A stretch of 64,000 nt of DNA. It comes from an uncultured Colwellia sp. (GTDB taxonomy: Bacteria; Pseudomonadota; Gammaproteobacteria; Enterobacterales; Alteromonadaceae). Below are positions 1 through 8,046 of this stretch, one piece after another. Both the position numbers and the translations under genes were made by a program. The stretch spans positions 1 to 64,000 of the forward strand of contig CAJXQI010000021.1 in the NCBI GenBank assembly GCA_913058395.1. The letters run 5' to 3'. The notes beneath the pieces were generated by a model. The model was not told the DNA's origin. It saw only the letters and a list, made by a program, of their open reading frames with translations, and did no database searches. The first letter of the stretch is position 1, and every line of letters begins with the position of its first letter.

Positions 1-60
1 TTGTAGTTGTAGTTGTAGTTGTAGTTGTAGTTGTAGTTGTAGTTGTAGTTGTAGTTGTAG
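1..60. repeat. hexanucleotide tandem repeat (TTGTAG)x10 at window edge
   Basis: Ten uninterrupted copies of TTGTAG fill the first 60 bases, so the array may extend left of the window. It lies downstream of the 3' end of bfd. One forward frame reads alternating GTA/GTT valine codons and runs on to a TAA at 81-83; the other two frames give TTG-TAG stops and Cys-Ser repeats. I do not call a gene from it. Confidence 0.9.
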
Positions 61-90
61 TGGCAGAGGTTATTGCCTTGTAAGAATTGC

Positions 91-285
91 TTAGCCTACT
101 TCTTTGAATAAGCTTTCATCAATAATTGTGTTATCAATTATGTTTTGCGCCACTTTAACACAAGTACCACATTGTGAACCTAACGGCAGGTGTTGTTTTA
201 GCTCACGCATAGATCCGACACCTTCTTCGGTGACTAACTGCTTAATTTGGTGGTCTGTGATGCCTTTGCAAATACAAACAAACAT
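91..285 (-). CDS. bfd: bacterioferritin-associated ferredoxin (Bfd)
   Basis: A 64-residue [2Fe-2S] protein of the BFD-like family. It has the expected four-cysteine pattern: CxC near the N terminus (Cys4, Cys6 in FVCICKGIT) and CxxC in QCGTC near residues 39-42. In characterised systems Bfd docks on bacterioferritin and passes electrons to reduce and release stored iron; that role is inferred here from the family. No bacterioferritin gene is in the window. The start is the only good ATG. Upstream (311-332), two ATTGATAA direct repeats and a loose Fur-like 7-1-7 (TGATAAT-N-GTTCTTA, 318-332) fit iron control but are degenerate. Confidence 0.88.
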   Translation of the reverse strand: MFVCICKGITDHQIKQLVTEEGVGSMRELKQHLPLGSQCGTCVKVAQNIIDNTIIDESLFKEVG

Positions 286-317
286 AATATATATTCACTG
301 ATGATTGATAACGCGAT

Positions 318-332
318 TGATAATAGTTCTTA
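318..332. promoter_or_regulatory. possible Fur-like site upstream of bfd
   Basis: TGATAAT-A-GTTCTTA matches about 11 of 14 positions of the 7-1-7 Fur consensus and sits about 35-45 bases upstream of the bfd start. bfd is iron-repressed in several bacteria. The match is weak in AT-rich DNA and could be chance. Confidence 0.25.
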
Positions 333-439
333 TTTGAATTCTGTTCAACCATTAATTTGTTCGTAATTGTTATATCGCTGAAAAATATAAAGTTAATTTA
401 TTTGCTGATAAACAGCCTGTTTTATTTTTAAAGAGAAAA

Positions 440-480
440 GTTATTTAATAACAAAAAACGTATATAACTATTTTGTTATA
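440..480. promoter_or_regulatory. pair of dyads upstream of arsR (candidate ArsR operator)
   Basis: Two perfect inverted repeats sit side by side: GTTATT-T-AATAAC at 440-452 and TATAAC-N6-GTTATA at 463-480. They lie 50-90 bases before the arsR ATG, where an autoregulatory ArsR/SmtB repressor usually binds. The assignment is inferred from position and symmetry. Confidence 0.4.
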
Positions 481-532
481 TTGTGTGCTGGTGTAAACTT
501 ATCGACAATAAATACTAGCATTGAAAATTTGC

Positions 533-883
533 ATGACACCGACAGAATTTTATAAAAACCTAGCTGATGATATTCGCTTAAAAAGTATATTGCTTATCGC
601 GAAAGAAGGGGAGCTATGTGTTTGTGAGCTTATGGTTGCCCTTAATGAGCCAAGCCAGCCGAAAATATCTCGTCATTTAGCACTGCTAAAAAATGCTGGA
701 GTGTTGTTAACGCGCAAGCAAAAACAATGGGTTTATTATGGAATTAACCCCGATATGCCCGCTTGGGCGCGAGAAGTTATTAAGCTAACTGTAGCTGAAA
801 ACTCAGCTTTTATTGCTGAAAATCTTCGCGCTCTAAATCAAATGGGCGACAGGCCAACTCGAGCTGCAAGTTGCTGCGAGTAA
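533..883 (+). CDS. arsR: ArsR/SmtB-family arsenic-responsive repressor
   Basis: A winged-helix repressor of about 116 residues. It carries the helix-3 motif ELCVCEL, whose two cysteines bind As(III) in the plasmid R773/E. coli ArsR type, followed by QPKISRHLALLKNAGVLL (recognition helix) and KQWVYYGINP (wing). The third cysteine of the E. coli protein (CVCDLC) is methionine here, and the protein ends in a Cys-Cys-Glu tail. I prefer ATG 533, giving MTPTEFYKNLADDIRL as in family members, over an in-frame TTG at 521; neither has a strong ribosome binding site. It precedes the GAPDH-arsJ pair on the same strand, so it probably represses that operon. Confidence 0.9.
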   Translation: MTPTEFYKNLADDIRLKSILLIAKEGELCVCELMVALNEPSQPKISRHLALLKNAGVLLTRKQKQWVYYGINPDMPAWAREVIKLTVAENSAFIAENLRALNQMGDRPTRAASCCE

Positions 884-904
884 ATATTTACCAAGCTTCA
901 TTTG

Positions 905-928
905 TTCACTAATTCACTAATTCACTAA
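905..928. repeat. three 8-bp tandem copies (TTCACTAA)
   Basis: TTCACTAA is repeated three times in the arsR-GAPDH gap. It is short and of unknown meaning; replication slippage is the simplest explanation. Confidence 0.8.
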
Positions 929-962
929 GCGATTTGAAATTCATATTTGATAGGAAAACATC

Positions 963-1979
963 ATGACAATTAAAATAGGTATTAACGGTTTTGGCCGTAT
1001 GGGACGTTTATCAATGCGTGCAGCATATGATTGGGACGACATTGAAATTGTTCAAATTAATGACCCTGCAGGCAACGCTGAAACCTTAGCGCATTTACTG
1101 AATTTTGATTCTATTCACGGTATTTGGCAGCATCAAGCAACGCATGCAGTTGAAGACATTATTATCAATGATAACAAAATTGTTTGTAGTCAAAATCGCA
1201 ATATTGCTGATACTGACTGGTCAGGTTGTGATGTGGTTATTGAAGCCTCAGGTGTAATGAAAACCAAAGCTTTACTTCAAGCTTATTTAGACCAAGGCGT
1301 GAAGCGGGTAGTTGTTACTGCGCCAGTAAAAGAAGACGGTATTTTAAATATTGTTGTCGGTGTTAACGACCATGAATATGACGCTGATAAATTCCCAATT
1401 GTTACTGCTGCGTCTTGTACCACCAATTGCCTCGCACCTGTTGTTAAAGTTATTCATGAAAAAATTGGCATTAAGCATGGTTCAATGACCACTATTCATG
1501 ACATTACCAACACTCAAACTATATTAGATGCGCCACACAAAGATTTACGCCGTGCTAGAGCATGTGGCATGAGTTTAATTCCAACAACGACTGGTTCGGC
1601 AACGGCTATTACGCATATTTTCCCTGAGCTTAAAGGTAAGCTTAACGGCCATGCCGTGCGTATTCCTCTGGCAAATGCTTCGCTTACTGATTGTGTTTTT
1701 GAATTAGAAAGAGCCACCACAGAAGAAGAAGTGAATGATTTTTTACAAGCGGCAGCAGATGGCGAACTAAAAGGTATATTGGGCTATGAAGAGCGTCCTT
1801 TGGTTTCTATTGATTATAAAACTGATCCACGCTCAAGTATTATCGATGCCCCATCAACAATGGTAGTTAATGGTACACAAGTTAAACTTTATGTGTGGTA
1901 TGACAACGAGTGGGGTTATGCAAACCGTACAGCGGAAATAGCTCGACTGGTTGGTCGTTCAGATTTAGCGAAAAGCTAG
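963..1979 (+). CDS. ArsJ-associated glyceraldehyde-3-phosphate dehydrogenase
   Basis: A 338-residue GAPDH with the N-terminal NAD-binding motif INGFGRMGR (residues 7-15) and the catalytic-cysteine motif ASCTTNC near residue 155. The C-terminal [11 protein letters not shown] is also typical. Its place between arsR and arsJ marks it as the arsenic-dedicated paralogue, not the glycolytic enzyme. In the described pathway this GAPDH uses arsenate in place of phosphate to make 1-arseno-3-phosphoglycerate, which ArsJ exports. The ribosome binding site is GATAGGA, 8-10 bases before ATG. The gene is about 80 bases from arsR and 58 bases before arsJ, consistent with one operon. Confidence 0.9.
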   Translation: MTIKIGINGFGRMGRLSMRAAYDWDDIEIVQINDPAGNAETLAHLLNFDSIHGIWQHQATHAVEDIIINDNKIVCSQNRNIADTDWSGCDVVIEASGVMKTKALLQAYLDQGVKRVVVTAPVKEDGILNIVVGVNDHEYDADKFPIVTAASCTTNCLAPVVKVIHEKIGIKHGSMTTIHDITNTQTILDAPHKDLRRARACGMSLIPTTTGSATAITHIFPELKGKLNGHAVRIPLANASLTDCVFELERATTEEEVNDFLQAAADGELKGILGYEERPLVSIDYKTDPRSSIIDAPSTMVVNGTQVKLYVWYDNEWGYANRTAEIARLVGRSDLAKS

Positions 1980-2037
1980 TCCGACTTTCGTTTAACTAAC
2001 TGCGTTTTATATTAATTGAGTAAGTAGAAATAACCAT

Positions 2038-3273
2038 ATGAAGGCATTAATCGGGTTATCTGAACAGGTAAAGCAATACTTAATTATTACCGGTAATTAC
2101 TGGGCATTTACCCTAACCGATGGTGCCTTACGTATGCTGGTGGTTTTGTATTTTCATCAGCTAGGTTATAGCCCGCTAAGTATTGCGATGCTATTTCTAT
2201 TTTATGAAATTTTCGGCGTTGTAACTAACTTAGTTGGTGGCTGGTTAGGGGCTCGTTTAGGCCTTAATAAAACCATGAATATTGGTTTAGCCTTGCAAAT
2301 TGTTGCCTTAGCTATGCTCGTTGTACCAAGCGAATTACTAACTGTAGCCTATGTTATGGCTGCGCAAGCATTGTCTGGTATTGCCAAAGACCTCAATAAA
2401 ATGAGTGCTAAAAGCTCAATTAAGTTGCTTGTGCCAGAAGACAATAGCAGCAAACTATATCAGTGGATTGCGGTATTAACGGGTTCAAAAAACACCTTGA
2501 AAGGTATTGGCTTTTTTCTTGGTGGCTTACTGCTAACAGTGTTTGGTTTTTCTGGCGCGATAACATTAATGGCTTTGGCGTTGTCTGTAGTTTGGCTGTT
2601 CAGTTTATTTAGCTTGAAGCAAGATATAGGTAAGGCGAAAAACAAACCAAAATTTAAAGACGTACTGTCGAAAAGTCGAGCGATTAATTTACTATCTGCA
2701 GCAAGGTTATTTCTATTTGCTGCGCGAGATGTTTGGTTTGTTATCGCATTGCCTGTGTTTTTAGCGGCTGAGTTTGGTTGGCAACACACTTGGGTAGGCG
2801 GCTTTATTGCCGCGTGGATAATTTTATATGGCGTTATTCAAACACAAGCCCCCAAATTAACGGCTAAAGCATCAGGTAAATCACCAAATGGACAAGATGC
2901 GGCAAAATGGGGAGCGTTACTTTTCATCGTACCAAGTTTAATGGCAGTTGCCTTAAGTACAGGGCTGCCTGCCACTTGGGTTATTGTTGCTGGTTTAACT
3001 GCGTTTGCTGTGTTATTCGCGATTAACTCTTCTTTGCATAGCTTTCTTATTGTCGATATGGCGAGCAAAGATGGTGTATCACTTGATGTTGGCTTTTATT
3101 ATATGGCGAATGCTGGTGGTCGGTTATTAGGGACAGTGCTTTCAGGGTGGACTTTTCAGGCCTACGGTATTATTGCTTGCTTAGTTATTTCTGCTATTTT
3201 TATTGCCTTAGCGGTTATGTTTGCAGCTATGATTGTTCCGCGAAATACTGCGTTAGTAAAACCAACGCAGTAA
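2038..3273 (+). CDS. arsJ: organoarsenical efflux MFS transporter ArsJ
   Basis: A 411-residue major facilitator with about 11-12 hydrophobic segments, ending in a short polar tail. Family and context (arsR-GAPDH-arsJ) identify it as ArsJ, the inner-membrane exporter of 1-arseno-3-phosphoglycerate, which breaks down outside to arsenate. Residues such as GVVTNLVGGWLGARLGL (about 60-76) resemble the MFS loop-2/3 motif. No arsC, arsB or acr3 is in the window, which agrees with a route that does not need arsenate reduction. The gene ends 18 bases from the convergent sulfotransferase stop, with no clear terminator between them. Confidence 0.9.
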   Translation: MKALIGLSEQVKQYLIITGNYWAFTLTDGALRMLVVLYFHQLGYSPLSIAMLFLFYEIFGVVTNLVGGWLGARLGLNKTMNIGLALQIVALAMLVVPSELLTVAYVMAAQALSGIAKDLNKMSAKSSIKLLVPEDNSSKLYQWIAVLTGSKNTLKGIGFFLGGLLLTVFGFSGAITLMALALSVVWLFSLFSLKQDIGKAKNKPKFKDVLSKSRAINLLSAARLFLFAARDVWFVIALPVFLAAEFGWQHTWVGGFIAAWIILYGVIQTQAPKLTAKASGKSPNGQDAAKWGALLFIVPSLMAVALSTGLPATWVIVAGLTAFAVLFAINSSLHSFLIVDMASKDGVSLDVGFYYMANAGGRLLGTVLSGWTFQAYGIIACLVISAIFIALAVMFAAMIVPRNTALVKPTQ

Positions 3274-3291
3274 TTGGGAACTAGAGCAGAC

Positions 3292-3936
3292 TTAGCTTAA
3301 GTAAGGTAATTTTGTCACTCGGCCTTTATTGGTCGAGTCGACTTTTAAGTCACTTTTTATGTCTTTCCAAGCGGTAACTTTACCGCCAACGTTCAGCTTT
3401 TCAAAAGCTGAATTTTCAATCAAACTTTCTTCAATAGCTAAAAACTGGGTCAGTTTTGTGTAGCTATCGTTAGCACTGATATCAATTGATAAAAAGTCGC
3501 TTGCTCGATTTTTAAAGTGTGCTTGAGCTTGCGATTTATGCTGCTGGTAACATTGGGTTAGAAACTCAAAGCTATTAATGTTCTCTATAGAGTAGGGTGA
3601 GAATGTTCCTTGGTAACAGCGTTTTATGATTGGATTAAAACCGCCATCGTCTCTAATTAAGTTTACATGCATACGTGCCAATAATTGTTGAATTGACGGT
3701 AACCACTTTTCTAATGAGCGTTCTAAGTAAATAAATTTTGCGTTGGGGTAAGCTTGGTCTAGCTTTTGATAGTCATAGAAAATTGGCGTATCGGCGATAA
3801 CTTGTGCTTCATTAAACGCGCGGTCGGTGTAAGCTGTATGTGCAACACGAAAACCTAACGTTAGCATTGCAGCGCAAACACTAGTGGTTCCTGTTCTCGG
3901 TAAACCAATAATGAATATTTTCTCTTCGTTTGCCAT
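3292..3936 (-). CDS. sulfotransferase-family protein
   Basis: 214 residues. The N-terminal GLPRTGTTS (residues 11-19) is the 5'-phosphosulfate-binding loop of PAPS-dependent sulfotransferases, and FIYLERSLEKWLPSI (about 89-103) resembles the 3'-phosphate-binding segment. Short sulfotransferase-like proteins of this kind are common in marine bacteria; the acceptor substrate cannot be told from the sequence. Neighbours give no pathway hint: it is convergent with arsJ and codirectional with carbonic anhydrase about 215 bases away, beyond a strong terminator. Confidence 0.75.
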   Translation of the reverse strand: MANEEKIFIIGLPRTGTTSVCAAMLTLGFRVAHTAYTDRAFNEAQVIADTPIFYDYQKLDQAYPNAKFIYLERSLEKWLPSIQQLLARMHVNLIRDDGGFNPIIKRCYQGTFSPYSIENINSFEFLTQCYQQHKSQAQAHFKNRASDFLSIDISANDSYTKLTQFLAIEESLIENSAFEKLNVGGKVTAWKDIKSDLKVDSTNKGRVTKLPYLS

Positions 3937-4088
3937 ATCTATTTTTCAATCACCAATAATTTAAGCCCGACATTTTGCCCTAAATTCGTTTCAACCGTAA
4001 GAAGAATGTCGCTTATCTAACATTTTATCTGCAATCAAAAATGTGAAGTCATTAATTCACTATGTTGAGTGAGAGGAAGAACAAACAA

Positions 4089-4121
4089 AAAAGGCTTAAC
4101 GGGAAAGTTAAGCCTTTTGTG
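4089..4121. terminator. bidirectional rho-independent terminator
   Basis: A perfect 12-bp stem AAAAGGCTTAAC / GTTAAGCCTTTT (4089-4100 with 4107-4118) has a GGGAAA loop. A-rich and T-rich flanks let it work in either direction. It terminates the carbonic anhydrase transcript running leftward. Confidence 0.85.
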
Positions 4122-4151
4122 CTAAAAACGAGTTTTTATATCATTTTAATA

Positions 4152-4754
4152 CTATTTGTCAGTATCAATCGAAACGTTTAAATCTTTTAAAATACCGTCA
4201 TGTAGGTTGTAAACAAAGCCATGTACGGTAACGTCTTGATTTATACCCCATGCCTTTTTCAATATGGTGGTATTACATACGTTGGCAACTTGTTCTATAA
4301 CGTTTAATTCACATAGTAGCTTCAAACGTTCTTCTTTATCTTCAACTGCATCTAAGCGTTCTTTATGAAAACGATAAACATCTTTAATGTGGTGCAGCCA
4401 GTTATCAATTAAACCATGGCTTTTATTATCAAGTGATGCAATAACACCACCACAACCATAATGTCCGCAAACAATGATATGTTTTATTTTTAAAACATCG
4501 ACGGCAAATTGAATAACAGAAAGACAGTTAAGATCTGTATGAATAACTTGGTTGGCAATATTACGATGAACAAAAACTTCACCTGGTTGCATTCCTAGTA
4601 ACTCGTTAGCTGGTACGCGCGAGTCAGAACAACCTATCCATAAGTATTCCGGATTTTGTTGTTCAGAAAGGTTTTTAAAGAAGTTAGGATCTTCTTGTTT
4701 TATTTTGTCAGACCATTGCTGATTATTTTCGAATAAATGCTGTATTGAACTCAT
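4152..4754 (-). CDS. can: beta-class carbonic anhydrase
   Basis: About 200 residues from the preferred start. It catalyses CO2 hydration to bicarbonate with a zinc site. The zinc ligands are visible: Cys in WIGCSDSRVP (with the Asp-Arg dyad), then His and Cys in CGHYGCGG. HRNIANQV is the usual conserved block between them. An in-frame ATG 48 bases upstream (4802) would add 16 residues, but MSSIQHLFENNQQW at 4754 matches where E. coli Can-like proteins begin. A strong terminator follows. The upstream ATG overlaps a decayed rightward ORF. Confidence 0.9.
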   Translation of the reverse strand: MSSIQHLFENNQQWSDKIKQEDPNFFKNLSEQQNPEYLWIGCSDSRVPANELLGMQPGEVFVHRNIANQVIHTDLNCLSVIQFAVDVLKIKHIIVCGHYGCGGVIASLDNKSHGLIDNWLHHIKDVYRFHKERLDAVEDKEERLKLLCELNVIEQVANVCNTTILKKAWGINQDVTVHGFVYNLHDGILKDLNVSIDTDK

Positions 4755-4796
4755 GGGAAAACCAGTCAGGAAAATATAGTGTGATTTTATGCTGTT

Positions 4797-5096
4797 ATGC
4801 AAACAAGTAAAGAAAAAACTGGTCTAATATCAATTGTTACTAAACTTGGCGTATTAAGCTGCTCTGTGAGTCTTATTATTGGCTTTATCTTATTTAAATT
4901 CAGTGGTGATGACACTGTTAAGAATGAATTGAAGAATAGTATGGCCAGCGCATGAGCAGGTTATATTTTAATGAAAAGCTTGCGCAAGAATTAAGCTCAT
5001 AATAGTTACGGAACTGGCTTTGCTAAGTTAGCCAAGAAGCACACAATTTACCCGTCAGGTAAAAAGGTAGTGACTTAGGCGGGTTTAAACTCGTCC
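4797..5096 (+). pseudogene. small or decayed ORF with one membrane segment
   Basis: From ATG 4797 a 52-codon frame runs to TGA at 4953-4955. It encodes a charged N terminus, one hydrophobic helix (SCSVSLIIGFILFKFSG, about residues 21-37) and a charged tail. The same frame continues past the stop with coding-like stretches (AGYILMKSLRKN, then GTGFAKLAKKHTIYPSGKK) broken by TAA and TAG. This looks like either a tiny membrane protein or the 5' part of a gene inactivated by stops. I do not recognise the family. It starts divergently from carbonic anhydrase. Confidence 0.35.
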
Positions 5097-5108
5097 AAAT
5101 GACGAAAA

Positions 5109-5279
5109 CTATTCTTGTTCGTGATCTTTTTTACGTTGCTCAGCTTCTCTGTCTTTAACTTTTTGTTGTTGTTCATCAGTAAGTTCAAATTTACTCGCTG
5201 ACTGCTTTAGCAATAAAACTCCTGCGAAAACAGAGCCAACCGCAATAACAATTATCAAAATTGTGGTGAATGTCATCAT
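5109..5279 (-). CDS. DUF2897-family small membrane protein
   Basis: 56 residues: an N-terminal membrane helix (TFTTILIIVIAVGSVFAGVL, about 3-22), then LLKQSASKF and a very polar Lys/Glu/Gln-rich tail. Helix, LLKQSA-type motif and charged tail match the DUF2897 family of gammaproteobacterial small proteins, whose function is unknown. A strong Shine-Dalgarno AAGGAAAG precedes two adjacent ATGs (5279 and 5276); the second has the better spacing. The gene stands alone, convergent with the decayed ORF and divergent from the chemoreceptor gene. Confidence 0.7.
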   Translation of the reverse strand: MMTFTTILIIVIAVGSVFAGVLLLKQSASKFELTDEQQQKVKDREAEQRKKDHEQE

Positions 5280-5456
5280 ACTTTCCTTAATTAGATAGCT
5301 GTTTAATACCAGCCTTGTATTTTGTATTACTGAAAAAATTAATAGTAAATTAACACAATAGCATGTAATTTATTTGCTGGCTTGTAGCATGAATTGCCAA
5401 AAGTTCTGTTTAGCATAAACAATAAAAATAACTATAAATAAGTATTTGGAAAAAAG

Positions 5457-6623
5457 ATGTCGAATCGCCTCAGTATCAAGTTACTCTTACCCACAGTTGC
5501 TATCGCTATTATTGCAATTATCACCGTTGTATTTTTTGGCAGTGATTTTAGTCAAGCCTCAATTACCAGCTTACTAATAGTGATGACAGTTATACAAGCT
5601 ATTGCCGGTTATATTTATTCTCAGAAAAAATTGACTCAACGTATTGAACGATTACAACAATACATTGACCAAGTGGCTAGTGTTGATGTTGCACCGGAGA
5701 AGTTAACACAAGATGAAAGCAATGATGATCTAGCGAAAGTGGGGAATGATCTTGCTAAGTTTATTGACAACTTAGCTGACGTTATTCATGAAATTCGCGG
5801 AGAGTCTGACAGCTTAAAGCAAGGCTCTGCTTCTTTGTCAGTACAAATGGGCGATTCGGTTGGTGCAGTAAATCAATCAGCTACGCAAATTGAGCAAATG
5901 GCAAGTTCGATTGACCAAGTTGCATTAACATCAACCACATTGTCAGAAAGTGCCACGCAAGTGAGTGAAACAACTAACCAAGTGCTGTCTATTTTGGAGC
6001 AAGGCACTAATGCTTCAAATACTAGTCAACATACCATTGAAGACTTCGCCAAAGAAGTTACGGCAATGGCAACTGATTTAGCGTTATTACAAGAAGAGAG
6101 TTCACGTATTGGCTCTGTGTTAGAAGTTATTCGCGGCATTGCTGACCAAACAAATTTATTGGCGTTGAATGCTGCCATAGAAGCGGCACGAGCAGGTGAA
6201 CAAGGACGAGGCTTTGCTGTTGTTGCAGATGAAGTACGAGCGTTAGCACATCGTACGCAAGAAGCCACAGTTGAAATTAATGCCATGGTTGAAGGTTTAC
6301 AGGAAAAGTCGACTAATGCGGTAAATGCGATTGGTCGTGGTCAAAGCTTATCCCAAGACAGTTTGGTTCATTCAGAGCAAGTAGTTGATGCACTTCAACA
6401 AATTGGTCAAGTATTTGCCGAAGTGGATACGCTGACGACTCAAATTGCACAAGGTACAACTGAGCAGCAACATTCTACAGCCTCTATTAACGATAATATG
6501 TCGATGGTGGTGGAACTAAGTCGTGAATTGAATAGCGGCTTATCATCGGTGGCTGAGTTAGCTGAAATGCAACAAAGAACTGCCGCTGAAGTTGATACAA
6601 CATTAAATCGAATTTGTGTTTGA
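5457..6623 (+). CDS. methyl-accepting chemotaxis protein without a periplasmic sensor
   Basis: 388 residues. Two closely spaced membrane helices (about 8-27 and 34-52) leave only a few residues outside. A linker follows, then a cytoplasmic signalling domain with the conserved hairpin tip around [31 protein letters not shown] (read as two adjoining motifs, about residues 233-263). This tip binds CheA/CheW in known receptors. With no ligand-binding domain it may sense membrane state or an intracellular cue, or partner another receptor; that is inference. Ribosome binding site GGAAAAAAG precedes ATG. A strong terminator follows, so it is monocistronic. Confidence 0.88.
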   Translation: MSNRLSIKLLLPTVAIAIIAIITVVFFGSDFSQASITSLLIVMTVIQAIAGYIYSQKKLTQRIERLQQYIDQVASVDVAPEKLTQDESNDDLAKVGNDLAKFIDNLADVIHEIRGESDSLKQGSASLSVQMGDSVGAVNQSATQIEQMASSIDQVALTSTTLSESATQVSETTNQVLSILEQGTNASNTSQHTIEDFAKEVTAMATDLALLQEESSRIGSVLEVIRGIADQTNLLALNAAIEAARAGEQGRGFAVVADEVRALAHRTQEATVEINAMVEGLQEKSTNAVNAIGRGQSLSQDSLVHSEQVVDALQQIGQVFAEVDTLTTQIAQGTTEQQHSTASINDNMSMVVELSRELNSGLSSVAELAEMQQRTAAEVDTTLNRICV

Positions 6624-6650
6624 TATACTGACTAACGAAATAAACTAAAA

Positions 6651-6678
6651 AAGGTTCGCTTGGCGAACCTTTTTTTTG
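6651..6678 (+). terminator. rho-independent terminator after the chemoreceptor gene
   Basis: Stem AAGGTTCGC / GCGAACCTT (6651-6659 with 6663-6671), loop TTG, followed by a run of T. Confidence 0.9.
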
Positions 6679-6998
6679 TCCGATGAAAATTACCAATGCC
6701 GATAGAATTTTAGTAAATTTTATAGGGAAAAAAGACCAATAGAGCAGTTGCCATTAAATAAGTTCATCGCAACGCATACTCTCGTATCAAAGTGCTCATT
6801 CTATTAAGAAAATTAGCCTGCTTTATGTCTTTGCAGGTTAACCGAAAAAACACTTTTGAGTCATAGCAAAGAATAAACAAAACAACATTTTAATCTCGTA
6901 GTTTTGTACTAGATCAAAACCCTAAAAAGTAATCTCTGTAAACTCATGTTTAGCTATAGCCATGTAGTGGTTATGTCAAAACACCTTAGAGAGATTTT
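6679..6998. other. intergenic stretch with a weak FNR-like site
   Basis: 320 bases without a gene. The only structure I see is TTGTA-CTAG-ATCAA at 6904-6917, matching 8 of 10 positions of the FNR/CRP-type consensus TTGAT-N4-ATCAA, about 82 bases before the next ATG. No good -10 element sits at the expected distance, so it is only suggestive. Confidence 0.3.
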
Positions 6999-7355
6999 AT
7001 GCTGTATTTATATTTAGGCTATATTTTTGCACAGTCGTATGCGGTTACCGAAAAGCTCATCACCGCTAGCATTTCACCGTTAGCGATATTTTTCTCAATT
7101 GTCGTTTTTATTATATGGTCAATATTTCCTGTGGCTGGGTATTTACTTGGCAAGGCATTTAAAGCTAGAGATAACCTAAATAATAAAGCGCTACTGGCTA
7201 GTGGTTTTGCGTTAGGTTTTGTCGAGAATATTTTATTTTACTTCAATATTCTGCCGTACGGCTGGGAAAGCGCAGGTACATTTATTGTATTTGGATTGTC
7301 GTTTGGTTTGGCGTTTGTTTACTTGGCTAAGCCGTTGCAGTTGGTGCGTCAGTAG
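6999..7355 (+). CDS. uncharacterised membrane protein (three to four helices)
   Basis: 118 residues, very hydrophobic: helices at about 2-20, 27-50, 63-83 and 92-110. I do not recognise the family. It has no catalytic motif; FALGFVENILFYFN is the most distinctive segment. An AGAGAG ribosome binding site precedes the ATG. It stands alone between the chemoreceptor terminator and the MarR/DMT pair. Confidence 0.6.
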   Translation: MLYLYLGYIFAQSYAVTEKLITASISPLAIFFSIVVFIIWSIFPVAGYLLGKAFKARDNLNNKALLASGFALGFVENILFYFNILPYGWESAGTFIVFGLSFGLAFVYLAKPLQLVRQ

Positions 7356-7582
7356 TTTTTATTTTGTCAGTTTAATTAGATATTGATTTAAATGTGCAGA
7401 TAAGAGAGGGTGCTAAGTGAAGTTATAACGTCTCTACTATCTGAAGACCGCTTTAAGCTCATTGCTGCCGTTCAATTTGATTTTGTAGGTGTATGCTGAG
7501 TCGAATTACAGACATTAGGAAATACATACTTTAGATTAATTGTCCCCATCAACTGCAAGTATATTGACTCATACTAATACGT

Positions 7583-7600
7583 ATGATGTAATTGCATCAT
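7583..7600. promoter_or_regulatory. near-perfect palindrome upstream of the marR-like gene
   Basis: ATGATG-TAATTG-CATCAT: 16 of 18 positions are symmetric. It lies 25-42 bases before the preferred ATG of the MarR-family regulator, so it is a good candidate for the autoregulatory operator. It also overlaps the alternative TTG start at 7592, which argues against that start. Confidence 0.5.
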
Positions 7601-7624
7601 GTATTTACATCTAATAGGCTCCGC

Positions 7625-8035
7625 ATGAAGAACTGCATTTTTACAGCGATGAGAAAAGCTAATCGAGTTCTATTTCGCAGGTATCAAGAAGCTTTAGCCA
7701 ATACAGATACCAGTATTGTGCAACTTTCTATATTAAGAGCATTGGAACGAAATGGTCCGATGCCTTTGGCTCGTCTATCAGAGGATTTAGTTATGGAAAG
7801 AACATCGCTTTATCGAACCATCGAACCGATGGTTAATGCAGGAAAAATCAATATTATTCAATCAGGTACAGGTAAAGCAAAGATTGCAGAGTTGACAGCG
7901 AAAGGGATTGCCACAATTGAGCAAGTTATGCCGTATTGGGCAAAAGCTCAGGAAAGTATTATTAAAGATAGTGGTATAGAAGAGTGGGAGTCCTTGCGAA
8001 AAACGCTTCAAACTCTAGCGAATTTAAAGCCTTAG
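7625..8035 (+). CDS. MarR-family transcriptional regulator
   Basis: 136 residues from ATG 7625. Winged-helix layout: QLSILRALERNGPMPLARLSEDL (helices 2-3), then the recognition segment MERTSLYRTIEPMVNAGKI and a wing with a Gly/Lys turn (IQSGTGKAKIAELTAKG). A TTG at 7592 would add 11 residues, but it lies inside the palindromic operator candidate. MarR proteins are usually ligand-released repressors. It sits 11 bases before a DMT exporter on the same strand, so control of that exporter and of itself is likely. The ligand is unknown. Confidence 0.85.
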   Translation: MKNCIFTAMRKANRVLFRRYQEALANTDTSIVQLSILRALERNGPMPLARLSEDLVMERTSLYRTIEPMVNAGKINIIQSGTGKAKIAELTAKGIATIEQVMPYWAKAQESIIKDSGIEEWESLRKTLQTLANLKP

Positions 8036-8046
8036 GGAGTGCTTAA

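Noticed and set aside
3-83. Poly-valine reading frame through the hexamer array
   Set aside because: No start in view and the product would be almost pure valine; kept only as a repeat.
963-1979. Glycolytic gapA
   Set aside because: Position between arsR and arsJ points to the arsenic-dedicated paralogue.
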